This document shows positions 7,527 to 16,015 of a DNA stretch of 64,000 nucleotides, one piece after another. The DNA comes from Flavobacterium anhuiense (GTDB lineage: Bacteria; Bacteroidota; Bacteroidia; Flavobacteriales; Flavobacteriaceae). Location: positions 1-64,000 of the forward strand of contig NZ_FMVC01000006.1 of the NCBI RefSeq assembly GCF_900101855.1, written 5' to 3'. Every line of letters begins with the position of its first letter. Position 1 is the stretch's first letter. The notes beneath the pieces are model-generated. The model ran no database searches. It was not told the DNA's origin and saw only the letters and a program-made list of their open reading frames with translations. The translations under genes were made by a program, and so were the position numbers.

Positions 7527-8141
7527 TTGAGCGAAACTTTAGCTAAATATATTCCAGAACATGCGGTAAAACCCGTTTTCGATTTGATAGTGGCCAATCA
7601 GGTGCATTTGAAAATAGTAAACGAACGTCAGACGCGTCATGGTGACTATAGACGTGGTCCGAGTGGAAAGCATGAAATTACGGTTAACGCTAGTTTGAAT
7701 AAATACAGGTTTTTAATCACGTTAATTCATGAGATTGCACATTTGGTTGCTTTTGAAAGGTTTGGAAGAAATATAAAACCGCATGGTAATGAATGGAAAT
7801 TTACTTTTCAGCGTTTAATGGTTCCGTTTATTCGGCCAGAAATATTTCCAGGACCTATTTTGCCTTTGTTGGCGAGACATTTTAAGAATCCTTCAGCAAG
7901 TAGTGATACCGATACAACTCTTTCTTTGGCTTTAAAGCAATATGACAAAGACAATGACAAGAACTATGTTTTTGAAATTCCCTATGGAAGTATTTTTAGA
8001 ATCAAAAACGGTAAAGTTTTTAAAAAAATAGCCGTTCGGACAAAACGTTTTGAGTGTTTAGAAATCAGCTCTGGAAAAACGTATCTTTTTAATCCAAATG
8101 CGGAAGTTGAATTGATAACGTTGAAAAATTCCAATATTTAA
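7527..8141 (+). CDS. SprT-like zinc metalloprotease domain protein
   Basis: 204 aa from a TTG codon; there is no ATG nearby and the SETLAKYIPEHAV start reads naturally. The zinc site HEIAH is at 68-72 with a third likely ligand His86 in KPHGNEW, the arrangement of SprT/Spartan-type proteases. The second half (LALKQYDKDNDKNYVFEIPYG onward) resembles the beta-rich zinc-ribbon-like tail, but lacks an obvious cysteine set. Spartan relatives cut DNA-protein crosslinks; the bacterial role is unclear. The start codon lies 2 bp after the right repeat of the four-helix cassette, so that insertion probably replaced its normal leader. Confidence 0.75.
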   Translation: MSETLAKYIPEHAVKPVFDLIVANQVHLKIVNERQTRHGDYRRGPSGKHEITVNASLNKYRFLITLIHEIAHLVAFERFGRNIKPHGNEWKFTFQRLMVPFIRPEIFPGPILPLLARHFKNPSASSDTDTTLSLALKQYDKDNDKNYVFEIPYGSIFRIKNGKVFKKIAVRTKRFECLEISSGKTYLFNPNAEVELITLKNSNI

Positions 8142-8176
8142 ATTCCAAATTCCAATAATTGGAAAAATCAATAAAA

Positions 8177-8219
8177 AAATCCCAAATTCCAACTTAGTTA
8201 ACTTTGGAATTTGGGATTT
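8177..8219. terminator. Long hairpin between convergent genes (AAATTCC repeat family)
   Basis: AAATCCCAAATTCCAA (8177-8192) pairs perfectly over 16 bp with 8204-8219. It lies between the SprT-like gene and mlaF, which converge here, so it probably ends both transcripts. The flanks (8142-8165 and 8240-8264) carry more AATTCCAAAT / ATTGGAATT words. Confidence 0.7.
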
Positions 8220-8269
8220 GTATTTTGAGTATTCTTATTTTTGGAATTTCAAATATTGGAATTAAAAGA

Positions 8270-9034
8270 CTATAATCCTTTCAAATACGCTTCACGTACT
8301 TTCTTAAATAAGTTTGAAGAATAAACGAATTTTACGATTGCTTCATTATCGGTTCTAAAGATTTCTTCTTTAGTTCCCTGCCAAGCTTTTAATCCTTTCT
8401 TTAAGAAAACAATATTTTCGCCAATTTCCATTACAGAGTTCATATCGTGCGTGTTGATTACGGTAGTGATATTGTACTCTTTTGTAATTTCCTGAATCAA
8501 GTTGTCAATCAAAATCGAAGTATTTGGATCTAAACCTGAGTTTGGTTCATCGCAAAACAAATATTTCGGATTGTTTACAATAGCGCGTGCAATTGCCACA
8601 CGTTTCTGCATACCTCCAGAAATTTCAGAAGGTAATTTTTTATGAGCGTCTACTAGATTTACCCTTTCTAAAACAAAATCAACACGTTCTTTGATTTGTC
8701 CTTTGCTATTATTGGTAAACATTTTTAACGGGAAAGCTACATTTTCTTCAACAGTCATAGAGTCAAATAAAGCACTTCCTTGAAATACCATTCCGATTTC
8801 AGTTCTCAAGTCGCGTTTTTCATCTTTATCTAAATCAGAATAAACTCTTCCGTCAAATTCAATTGTTCCTGAGTCTGGCGTGTGAATCCCTAACAACGTT
8901 TTTAATAAAACTGTTTTTCCAGATCCACTTTGTCCAATAATCAAGTTGGTTTTTCCAGTTTCAAATACCGTCGAAACACCTTTTAAAACTTTGCTGTCGC
9001 CAAATGATTTTTCTATATTTTTTACTTCTATCAT
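8270..9034 (-). CDS. ABC transporter ATP-binding protein, MlaF-like
   Basis: 254 aa from the ATG at 9034, which overlaps the stop of the permease gene (TAATG); longer frames run into the permease gene. It has Walker A GQSGSGKT (34-41), signature ISGGMQKRVAIARA, Walker B YLFCDEPNSGLDP and switch His in INTHDMNSV. The GGMQKR signature is typical of the Mla/Mkl family, which moves phospholipids between inner and outer membranes, or of related substrate importers. It pairs with the MlaE-like permease upstream and is translationally coupled to it. No MlaD-like substrate-binding gene is in the immediate cluster. Confidence 0.85.
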   Translation of the reverse strand: MIEVKNIEKSFGDSKVLKGVSTVFETGKTNLIIGQSGSGKTVLLKTLLGIHTPDSGTIEFDGRVYSDLDKDEKRDLRTEIGMVFQGSALFDSMTVEENVAFPLKMFTNNSKGQIKERVDFVLERVNLVDAHKKLPSEISGGMQKRVAIARAIVNNPKYLFCDEPNSGLDPNTSILIDNLIQEITKEYNITTVINTHDMNSVMEIGENIVFLKKGLKAWQGTKEEIFRTDNEAIVKFVYSSNLFKKVREAYLKGL

Positions 9035-9780
9035 TATCCTAATAATAATTGAGTTAATATATAATTTAGAAGGATGATAGTTACAGATGTCCATACAAAT
9101 GACGTTGTACTTGCCTTACCAACTTCTAATGCACCACCTTTCATATAATAACCATGAAAAGATGGAATGGTTGCCAATAACATAGCAAAGATTAAAGTCT
9201 TGATAAAGGCATATGTAATATGAAACGGTATGAAATCTTTCTGAGCTCCCATAATAAAATCTGCTCCTGTTGAAAATCCTCCGTAAGCGCAAGCAAGCCA
9301 TCCTCCAAAAATTCCTAAAAACATACTAATTCCAATTACAAAAGGGTACATCAATAAAGCTATAATTTTTGGGAAAACAAGATAGTTTACAGAGTTAACT
9401 CCCATAACTTCTAAAGCGTCAATTTGTTCTGTAACACGCATTGTTCCGATACTTGAAGTAATGTAAGATCCCATTTTTCCGGCCATAATTACCGAAATAA
9501 AAGTAGGGGCAAACTCCAAAACTACAGACTGACGTGTTGCGAAACCGATTAGATATTTTGGAATCAAAGGATTAGTCAGGTTTAATGCCGTTTGGATAGC
9601 AACAACTCCTCCAATGAAGAAAGAAATAAAGCATACAATTCCAAGTGAATCAATAATCAAATCGTCTATTTCTTTGAAAATTAAATTTTTCATAACCGAC
9701 CATTTGGTCTGTTTATTGAAAATTTCTTTCAACATTAAAAAATATTTTCCTATTTGGGATAAATAACGAATTAGCATCAT
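9034..9780 (-). CDS. MlaE-like ABC transporter permease
   Basis: 248 aa with about five or six membrane segments. Family features are the FISFFIGGVVAIQTALNL segment, VLEFAPTFISVIMAGKMGSYITSSIGTMRVTEQIDALEVMG in the middle (the conserved MlaE region, here 76-117 approximately), and a C-terminal pair of helices. MlaE forms the inner-membrane channel of the phospholipid transport complex, with MlaF as ATPase. Its stop overlaps the MlaF start by one base. Upstream lies only a repeat-rich stretch before the glycosyltransferase gene, so it is probably the first gene of a two-gene operon. Confidence 0.85.
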   Translation of the reverse strand: MMLIRYLSQIGKYFLMLKEIFNKQTKWSVMKNLIFKEIDDLIIDSLGIVCFISFFIGGVVAIQTALNLTNPLIPKYLIGFATRQSVVLEFAPTFISVIMAGKMGSYITSSIGTMRVTEQIDALEVMGVNSVNYLVFPKIIALLMYPFVIGISMFLGIFGGWLACAYGGFSTGADFIMGAQKDFIPFHITYAFIKTLIFAMLLATIPSFHGYYMKGGALEVGKASTTSFVWTSVTIILLNYILTQLLLG

Positions 9781-9811
9781 AAGTTTTAAATATTGGCTAA
9801 GGTAAAAAGAA

Positions 9812-9838
9812 GTTATGAGTTTTGAGTTATGAGTTAAT
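9812..9838. repeat. Solo copy of the four-helix cassette arm
   Basis: GAGTTTTGAGTTATGAGTT-type repeat. Bases 9813-9835 are the exact complement of 7492-7514, the inner part of the right cassette arm. It shows a 7-nt period (GAGTTAT / GAGTTTT). Confidence 0.6.
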
Positions 9839-9859
9839 AGTTTTCGGCACGTTTCCGAA

Positions 9860-10708
9860 TCAAATTAACTTTTTTTTCATTTTTTGCAAACGATAATTTC
9901 TGATAAACTTAGCTTGTTCAGGAGTTACGAGTAAAGGTGTTTTGGCGCTTTTAGCTTTCATAAATCCTTTGATGTAATCTAAAAATAGAAATGGTTTTTT
10001 CTTCATCATCGCCAATTTTGCAGAAGCAATTGCCGTGATCCAGAAACCATAACCCAAAGTATAAAAAGCTTCGCCTTGTTTATAGCGAGCTGTTTTGTTG
10101 TAATTTGCACCAGTCGGTTTTAGATGTTTTACATGTAAAGATTGGTCGGTAACTATTTTCCAATCATAATATTTGCATAGTAATTCATCTACAGTATCCC
10201 AGCCCATTGCTGGTTTTAAACCGCCAATTTGCAGAAAGGTTTCTTTGCGATACGCTTTTAAAGCTCCGCGAATATGATCTTTATCGGTTAGGTTTTCTAA
10301 AACCCATTCGCCATTTTTATCAATATAGCAGAATCCGCCGACCATTCCGATTTTTGGATCAGATTCGAAATGTTTGATTATGGTTTCAAAGTAGTTTGGA
10401 GGAAAAATTAAATCGCCATCTATTTTTACAATAATATCATAATCAGAATCCAGAGTTTCAAAACCTTTCTGAAAAGCCTGAATTACTTTGCTTCCCGGCA
10501 AATGAATCGCATCTGAAGTTTTGTTTACAACAGAAATGTATGGATTTTCTTTTGCAAAACTTAAAACAACTTCTTCTGTTTTATCGGTTGAATTATCATT
10601 TACGACTACAACTTTAGAAGGCAAAACAGTTTGGGAAACCAAAGATTGTAAGGTCAGGCCAATTAAATCTTGCTCGTTATGTGCGGGAATGACGATATAG
10701 TACTTCAT
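9860..10708 (-). CDS. Glycosyltransferase family 2
   Basis: 282 aa from the ATG at 10708 (MKYYIVIPAHNEQD), preferred over one four codons upstream because the GT-A fold normally begins with this strand. Motifs: VVNDNSTD (35-42) for the nucleotide-sugar and the DGD acid motif (97-99) for the metal. A C-terminal helical portion (FWITAIASAKLAMMKKKPFLFL) may touch the membrane. The enzyme would transfer a sugar to a surface glycan or lipid; acceptor and donor are unknown. A methyltransferase gene lies upstream on the same strand, separated by a repeat hairpin, so a shared envelope-glycan role is only suggested by proximity. Confidence 0.8.
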   Translation of the reverse strand: MKYYIVIPAHNEQDLIGLTLQSLVSQTVLPSKVVVVNDNSTDKTEEVVLSFAKENPYISVVNKTSDAIHLPGSKVIQAFQKGFETLDSDYDIIVKIDGDLIFPPNYFETIIKHFESDPKIGMVGGFCYIDKNGEWVLENLTDKDHIRGALKAYRKETFLQIGGLKPAMGWDTVDELLCKYYDWKIVTDQSLHVKHLKPTGANYNKTARYKQGEAFYTLGYGFWITAIASAKLAMMKKKPFLFLDYIKGFMKAKSAKTPLLVTPEQAKFIRNYRLQKMKKKLI

Positions 10709-10832
10709 TTTAAATTCCAATTTTTAAATTCCAAATTCCAAACCTTGAGAATAAATCCCAATCTTCTAAAATTCCAAATTCCAATCTTAACGATATGGTT
10801 AAAATTGGAATTTGGAATTTAAAATTTGGAAT
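10709..10832. repeat. AAATTCC-family repeat cluster with a 17-bp hairpin
   Basis: This gap is made almost wholly of AAATTCCAAATTCCA words and their complements. The best hairpin has 17-bp perfect arms at 10769-10785 and 10804-10820. It follows the methyltransferase stop at 10833 and may terminate that transcript. The word period is 7 nt. Confidence 0.65.
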
Positions 10833-11363
10833 TTATTTTATCTTTTCCGCAACAACGATATAATATCTCGGAGTGAAATATCTTAATAATGGTCTTAATC
10901 CAAGCTTTTTTACTGGATGTGTAAACTGCAGACGGTCTGTTATTTTCCATCCCGTTTTTTCTAAAAGCCAATCCAATTGCCAATCTTCAAATTCATGGTA
11001 ATGTCTGTCCCACATATCGGTTTTAGAACGATAAGCGGGCGAGAACCATAAGCGTAATGGAATTGAGATTAACAATTTGTCACATTTTACATTCTGTAAA
11101 ATCGTGTACGGATTTAGTAAATGTTCGAAAATTTCAAATGCTGTAAAAACAGTATATTCTTCTGTTTGTAAAGCAGTATGATCGTTGTCTAAATCTTCTC
11201 CTTTAGTGTTTTTTACCTTGTATCCGTTTTCTTCCATTATTTTAGAAAATGGATTTGGTACGCCAAAATCAAAAATGGTTTCAGATGTGCTAACGTGTTT
11301 TTTTAAAAACTCTAAAGTAAGTTTGAATCTTTTATTCGGAAACGTTTTTTCGTACATAGTCAT
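10833..11363 (-). CDS. SAM-dependent methyltransferase-like protein
   Basis: 176 aa. Short class I methyltransferase-like protein. ETIFDFGVPNPFSKIMEENG looks like strand 1 plus a degenerate glycine loop; FTAFEIFEHLLNPYTIL is the post-motif II region seen in Methyltransf_11/23 members; DMWDRHYHEFEDWQLDWLL resembles their substrate-side region. The glycine-rich SAM motif is weak, so activity is not certain. An alternative start is the ATG at 11357. A TATATTTG -7 box (11404-11411, minus) would give a leader of about 35 nt. A glycosyltransferase gene is downstream. Confidence 0.6.
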   Translation of the reverse strand: MTMYEKTFPNKRFKLTLEFLKKHVSTSETIFDFGVPNPFSKIMEENGYKVKNTKGEDLDNDHTALQTEEYTVFTAFEIFEHLLNPYTILQNVKCDKLLISIPLRLWFSPAYRSKTDMWDRHYHEFEDWQLDWLLEKTGWKITDRLQFTHPVKKLGLRPLLRYFTPRYYIVVAEKIK

Positions 11364-11403
11364 TGCGAACGAATCTCTCGTTCATGAATTGTTAATTAGG
11401 TCG

Positions 11404-11411
11404 CAAATATA
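11404..11411 (-). promoter_or_regulatory. -7 box upstream of the methyltransferase gene
   Basis: TATATTTG on the minus strand fits TAnnTTTG. The expected -33 position falls inside the terminator hairpin at 11414-11447, and no TTG is found there, so support is partial. Confidence 0.4.
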
Positions 11412-11413
11412 CT

Positions 11414-11447
11414 AAAAAAGTCCGCACTATAAGATGCGGACTTTTTT
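11414..11447 (-). terminator. Terminator of the KAS III-like gene
   Basis: AAAAAAGTCCGCA pairs over 13 bp with TGCGGACTTTTTT. It is symmetrical, with A and T tails. It lies about 65 bp beyond the stop at 11512. Confidence 0.75.
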
Positions 11448-11449
11448 TA

Positions 11450-11514
11450 GTTTTCAGTCTCAGTCACAGTTTACAGTTAGTTAAACGGAATACTGTAACT
11501 GCAAACTGCGACTA
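11450..11514. repeat. CAGTCTCAGT-family inverted repeat
   Basis: CAGTCTCAGTCACAGTTTACAG words are followed by complementary ACTGTAACTGCAAACTGCGACT words, forming an imperfect hairpin that ends at the stop codon of the KAS III-like gene. The same family recurs at 21694-21812 and 22340-22398. Confidence 0.6.
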
Positions 11515-12570
11515 GTATCGGTAAACAAAAGCATTAATGTTCATTCCCGCTCCCACAGAAGCAAAAATAAGAACATCACCTTTGTTGATTTCGTGGCCTT
11601 CAACTTTTCCTTGAAGAATTAAATCATATAAAGTTGGTACAGTTGCAACACTACTGTTTCCTAAATCGTGAATGCTCATTGGCATAATGTCTTTAGGTGC
11701 TGTTTTGTCATATAATTTGTAGAAACGTTCAATGATCGCTTCGTCCATCTTTTCGTTTGCTTGATGAATCAGGATTTTTTTAACTTCGTCTATTGCAATA
11801 CCGCTTTTATCCAAACAGCTTTTCATCGCACACGGCACATTGCTTAAAGCAAATTCGTAAATTTTGCGTCCGTACATTTTAATGTATTTCGTATCTGGAT
11901 CTAAATCTTTATTGTATGATTTTCCAAAGAAAAGATAATTAGCTTCATCAGTTGCGTAAGTTGCACTTTCATAAGCCAATAATCCTGCTTCATCTGTGGA
12001 GGCTTCTAAAATTGAAGCGCCAGCACCGTCGGAATAAATCATAGAGTCACGATCGTGATCGTCTACAACTCTTGATAAGGTCTCGGCTCCAATTACCATT
12101 ACTCTTTTTGCCATTCCAGATTTAATGAAAGCATTGGCTTGCAAAACGCCTTCAATCCATCCTGGACATCCAAAAATAATATCATAAGCGACACACTTAG
12201 GATTTTTGATTCCTAGTTTGTTCTTAACACGTGTTGCTAAACTCGGCAAAATATCAGATTGAGTAGTTCCTGGTTTTACATCTCCAAAATTATGGGCGAT
12301 GATGATATAGTCTAAAGTTTCTGCATCAATTGCAGCATTTGCAATTGCTTTTTCAGCAGCAAAGAAAGCTAAATCAGAAGCATTGTATTGTGGTTCAGCA
12401 TAACGGCGATTTTCAATTCCAGTAATGCCTTTAAATTTTTTAATTACAACTTCATTAGGATAACCAAAAGGAGTTCCGTCCTCATTTAAAAAAACATGCT
12501 TATCAAAATCTGTGTTTTTTACTTCTAAATTAGGAATATAGCTCCCAATACCAATTATTTTTATTTTCAT
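11512..12570 (-). CDS. 3-oxoacyl-ACP synthase III-like (FabH-type thiolase-fold) enzyme
   Basis: 352 aa. Thiolase-fold condensing enzyme with a complete Cys-His-Asn triad: Cys135 in FGCPGW, His269 in IHQANEKM, Asn305 in DLGNSSVAT. FabH enzymes start fatty-acid synthesis by joining acetyl-CoA or branched acyl-CoA to malonyl-ACP. This protein is longer than canonical FabH (about 320 aa) and carries an insert near residues 24-45, so it may be a paralogue for a special lipid. It is not next to plsX, rpmF or other fab genes. It is monocistronic, with terminator structures downstream and an AT-rich upstream region. Confidence 0.75.
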   Translation of the reverse strand: MKIKIIGIGSYIPNLEVKNTDFDKHVFLNEDGTPFGYPNEVVIKKFKGITGIENRRYAEPQYNASDLAFFAAEKAIANAAIDAETLDYIIIAHNFGDVKPGTTQSDILPSLATRVKNKLGIKNPKCVAYDIIFGCPGWIEGVLQANAFIKSGMAKRVMVIGAETLSRVVDDHDRDSMIYSDGAGASILEASTDEAGLLAYESATYATDEANYLFFGKSYNKDLDPDTKYIKMYGRKIYEFALSNVPCAMKSCLDKSGIAIDEVKKILIHQANEKMDEAIIERFYKLYDKTAPKDIMPMSIHDLGNSSVATVPTLYDLILQGKVEGHEINKGDVLIFASVGAGMNINAFVYRY

Positions 12571-12619
12571 TTTTCCCTTTATTATCCGATAAATTTAGCG
12601 CTAATGTATAAATAATATT

Positions 12620-12654
12620 ATGATAACAATCATAAAAAATAGTATGCATGCATA
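12620..12654. promoter_or_regulatory. Palindromes upstream of the KAS III-like gene
   Basis: The 400-bp gap 12571-12970 has no credible gene. It holds ATGAT-AACA-ATCAT (12620-12633) and the perfect 12-bp palindrome TATGCATGCATA (12643-12654), 50-85 bp upstream of the KAS III start. These could be operators. The remainder is AT-rich, followed by a TTTCAGG-family repeat and the gcvP terminator. Confidence 0.3.
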
Positions 12655-12864
12655 TAATTATGAAATAACTATTTTTCGGTTGATATATTGTATTTTTTCT
12701 AACGATTTTTTAATATTTCCTAGATTTCAAACGATTGAAGACGATTATGAAGGTAAAGTTTTTTTGGTATTATTTTAATTTATTCGAAATAATTTCACAA
12801 AAGATTAGCTAAAAGTTATGTTTCTTTAAATCAGATTTCTTCTTTGGTGTTTTGTTTTAAAAAA

Positions 12865-12907
12865 GTTTCAGGTTTCAGGTTTCAAGTTGCTTTTCGAAAC
12901 CTGAAAC
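12865..12907. repeat. GTTTCAGGTTTC-family hairpin
   Basis: GTTTCAGGTTTC occurs in overlapping 7-nt-period copies (12865-12883) and pairs with GAAACCTGAAAC (12896-12907). Relatives are at 22313-22338 and 31423-31479. It lies just past the gcvP terminator. Confidence 0.6.
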
Positions 12908-12914
12908 AAAAACA

Positions 12915-12947
12915 AAACCCGACAGGTTTTTAAAACTTGTCGGGTTT
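12915..12947 (-). terminator. Terminator of gcvP
   Basis: AAACCCGACA and TGTCGGGTTT form the outer stem, with GTTTT/AAAAC extending it. Located 24 bp past the stop at 12971. The same stem-loop core occurs at 34907-34936. Confidence 0.75.
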
Positions 12948-12970
12948 GGATATTTATAAGAAAACTAATT

Positions 12971-15820
12971 TTAGCTTTCCATATAAGCTTCGATTGGAGC
13001 ACAGCTACAAACTAAATTTCTGTCACCATAAGCATCATCTACACGACGAACAGATGGCCAGAATTTATTGTCAGCAATGTAGTCTAATGGGTAAGCTGCT
13101 TTTTCTCTTGAATAAGGGAAATCCCAAGCATCATTAGTTAACATTGCTAAAGTGTGAGGTGCATTTTTTAATACGTTGTTTGTATCTTCAGCTGTCGCAG
13201 CTTCAATCTCTTTTCTGATTGAGATAAGAGCATCACAGAAACGATCTAACTCAGCTAAATCTTCAGATTCAGTTGGCTCAATCATTAAAGTTCCTGCCAC
13301 AGGGAAAGAAACTGTAGGAGCGTGGAAACCGTAATCCATTAAACGTTTTGCGATATCACCAACTTCAATTCCGTTTTCTTTAAATGCACGGCAATCTAAA
13401 ATCATTTCGTGAGCCGCTCTTCCGCATTCTCCTGTATAAAGAATTGGATAGTGTCCTTCAAAACGAGCTTTCATGTAGTTAGCATTCAAGATTGCATGTT
13501 CAGTAGCGCTTTTTAATCCGTCAGCCCCCATCATTGTGATGTAACCGTAAGAGATTAAACATACTAAAGCAGAACCGTAAGGTGCAGATGAAATAGCTGT
13601 GATCGCATTTTCGCCACCAACTTTTAATATTGGGTTTGTTGGCAAGAATGGAACTAATTTTTCGTTCACACAGATTGGTCCAACACCAGGTCCACCGCCA
13701 CCGTGAGGAATAGCGAATGTTTTGTGTAAGTTCAAGTGACAAACGTCAGCGCCAATTGTAGCAGGATTTGTTAATCCAACTTGCGCGTTCATGTTTGCAC
13801 CATCCATATATACTAATCCGCCGTTTTCGTGGATTAATTTTGTGATTTCGATAATTGAAGATTCGTAAACTCCATGAGTAGAAGGGTACGTTACCATTAA
13901 ACAAGATAAATCATCTTTGTGTTCGATAGCTTTTGCTCTTAAATCTTCTACATCAATGTTTCCTTCTGGAGTAGTTTTCGTAACAATGATTTTCATTCCA
14001 GCCATTGCAGCAGAAGCAGGGTTTGTTCCGTGAGCTGATGAAGGAATTAAACATACATTACGGTGACCTTCATTTCTTGACATGTGGTAAGCACGAATTG
14101 CCATTAAACCAGCATATTCTCCTTGAGCTCCTGAGTTTGGCTGTAAAGTTGTTCCAGCAAAACCAGTAATTACATTTAATTGTTGCTCTAATTTTTTAAG
14201 CATTGTAATGTAACCTTCAGCTTGTTCAACTGGTGCAAACGGGTGAATGCTATTCCAGTTTGGCATTGAAAGAGGTAACATTTCAGAAGCTGCGTTTAAT
14301 TTCATTGTACAAGAACCTAATGAAATCATCGAGTGATTCAATGATAAATCTTTACGCTCTAATTTTTTGATGTAACGCATTAATTGGCTTTCTGAATGAT
14401 GATTGTTGAAAACATCATGTGTCAAGAAAGAAGATGTTCTTTCTAATGAAGCCGGTAATTGACTAGCTTCAGTTAATTCAGAAACAGAAACTGTTTCTTT
14501 TCCTAAAGCCTCAGCAAAAATCGCAATAATTTGGTTGATGTCAGAAATCGAAGTTGTTTCGTTAAATGAAATCGAAACTGATTCAGCATCAGGATAGAAG
14601 AAGTTTACTTCGTTTTTCTCAGCAACTGCTTTTACTTTTTGAGCATCAGCTTTTACTAAGATTGTATCAAAGTAAGCTGAGTTAGTTTGGTAAACTCCTA
14701 ATTTATTTAAAGCTTCAGCAGTAGTAACTGCAGAGGCGTGAACTTTGTTTGCAATGTATTTCAAACCTTCTGGTCCGTGGTAAACAGCGTACATTCCAGC
14801 CATAACTGCTAATAAAACCTGAGCAGTACAAATGTTAGAAGTCGCTTTTTCACGTTTGATGTGTTGTTCACGAGTTCCCAAAGCCATACGTAAAGCGCGG
14901 TTTCCATTTGCATCGATAGAAACCCCAATAATACGGCCTGGCATAGAACGTTTGTATTCTTCTTTAGTTGCAAAATAAGCAGCGTGAGGACCACCGTAAC
15001 CCATTGGTACACCAAAACGTTGAGTTGTTCCAACTACCACAGCAGCTCCCATTTCTCCAGGAGAAGTTAAAGTTGCTAATGATAAAATATCAGCAGCAAA
15101 AGCAACTTTGATTTCGTTTTCTTTTGCTTTAGCAACAAAAGCACTATAATCGTTTACTTGACCGTATTTTCCTGGGTATTGTAAAATCGCTCCGAAGAAT
15201 TCATTTGAAAAATCAAATGTTTCGTGATTTCCAACAACTAATTCAATTCCGATTGGAGTTGAACGTGTTTGAAGAACAGATAAAGTCTGTGGTAAAATTT
15301 CTTCAGAAACGAAGAATTTGTGTGTATTGTTTTTCTTTTGATCTCTTGTACGAACATCAAATAATAAAGCCATAGCTTCTGCAGCAGCAGTTCCTTCATC
15401 AAGCAAAGAAGCGTTGGCGATTTCCATTCCTGTTAATTCGATAACTGTAGTCTGGAAATTTAAAATAGCTTCCAAACGACCTTGTGCAATTTCTGCTTGG
15501 TAAGGCGTGTAAGCTGTGTACCATCCTGGGTTTTCAAAAATATTTCTTTGAATTGGAGCAGGAACGATAGTTGGGTGATAACCCAAACCAATGTACGATT
15601 TGAATACTTTATTTTTCTTTCCTAATTCTTGAATATGATTTGCAAATTCATATTCTGTCATTGCAGGATCTAAATTCAAAGGTGCTTTTAAACGAATATC
15701 ATCCGGAAGGGTTTCGTAAACAAGTTGCTCAATTGAGTCAACTCCAATTGTTTTCAGCATATGCTGAAGATCGGTTTCTCTTGGACCAATGTGTCTTAAA
15801 GCAAAAGCATCTGTTTTCAT
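12971..15820 (-). CDS. gcvP: Glycine dehydrogenase (aminomethyl-transferring), P-protein
   Basis: 949 aa from the ATG at 15820 (MKTDAFALRHIGPRE), the start expected from the family and matching single-chain P-proteins in length; the longer frame adds 14 unsupported residues. The N-terminal half carries SYIGLGYHPTIVP and ENPGWYTAYTPYQAEI. The C-terminal half carries the PLP site, with the Lys in LNLHKTFAIPHGGGGPG. The enzyme decarboxylates glycine and passes aminomethyl to the lipoyl H-protein in the glycine cleavage system. gcvT and gcvH are not adjacent. A TAATTTTG box at 15912-15919 (minus) may be its -7 element, giving a leader near 90 nt; no glycine riboswitch was recognised there. Confidence 0.95.
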   Translation of the reverse strand: MKTDAFALRHIGPRETDLQHMLKTIGVDSIEQLVYETLPDDIRLKAPLNLDPAMTEYEFANHIQELGKKNKVFKSYIGLGYHPTIVPAPIQRNIFENPGWYTAYTPYQAEIAQGRLEAILNFQTTVIELTGMEIANASLLDEGTAAAEAMALLFDVRTRDQKKNNTHKFFVSEEILPQTLSVLQTRSTPIGIELVVGNHETFDFSNEFFGAILQYPGKYGQVNDYSAFVAKAKENEIKVAFAADILSLATLTSPGEMGAAVVVGTTQRFGVPMGYGGPHAAYFATKEEYKRSMPGRIIGVSIDANGNRALRMALGTREQHIKREKATSNICTAQVLLAVMAGMYAVYHGPEGLKYIANKVHASAVTTAEALNKLGVYQTNSAYFDTILVKADAQKVKAVAEKNEVNFFYPDAESVSISFNETTSISDINQIIAIFAEALGKETVSVSELTEASQLPASLERTSSFLTHDVFNNHHSESQLMRYIKKLERKDLSLNHSMISLGSCTMKLNAASEMLPLSMPNWNSIHPFAPVEQAEGYITMLKKLEQQLNVITGFAGTTLQPNSGAQGEYAGLMAIRAYHMSRNEGHRNVCLIPSSAHGTNPASAAMAGMKIIVTKTTPEGNIDVEDLRAKAIEHKDDLSCLMVTYPSTHGVYESSIIEITKLIHENGGLVYMDGANMNAQVGLTNPATIGADVCHLNLHKTFAIPHGGGGPGVGPICVNEKLVPFLPTNPILKVGGENAITAISSAPYGSALVCLISYGYITMMGADGLKSATEHAILNANYMKARFEGHYPILYTGECGRAAHEMILDCRAFKENGIEVGDIAKRLMDYGFHAPTVSFPVAGTLMIEPTESEDLAELDRFCDALISIRKEIEAATAEDTNNVLKNAPHTLAMLTNDAWDFPYSREKAAYPLDYIADNKFWPSVRRVDDAYGDRNLVCSCAPIEAYMES

Positions 15821-15911
15821 GTAGCTATCTAAGTTTTTTAAATTAATGTGTTCGAACACCATTTTGCTGAACGAATCACATTTAAAAGTAAATGTGTTGT
15901 TTTTTGTGGCG

Positions 15912-15919
15912 CAAAATTA
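15912..15919 (-). promoter_or_regulatory. Possible -7 box of gcvP
   Basis: TAATTTTG on the minus strand fits TAnnTTTG, about 92 nt before the gcvP ATG. No TTG was found at the usual -33 distance. Confidence 0.35.
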
Positions 15920-16003
15920 AGTATTATTAATAATTTAATAGGTATTTTTAACTTCATTTTTTATCAAATTTCTAACTAATGGTATGATTTGTTAATAAAA
16001 GAT

Positions 16004-16011
16004 TAGATTTG
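16004..16011 (+). promoter_or_regulatory. -7 box 4 nt before the UbiA-like start codon
   Basis: TAGATTTG fits TAnnTTTG and is separated from the ATG at 16016 by AGGT only, so the mRNA would be leaderless or nearly so. Confidence 0.5.
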
Positions 16012-16015
16012 AGGT

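Noticed and set aside
15821..15910. Possible glycine riboswitch in the gcvP leader
   Set aside because: The leader lacks the conserved cores of that riboswitch; only a weak short stem is seen.
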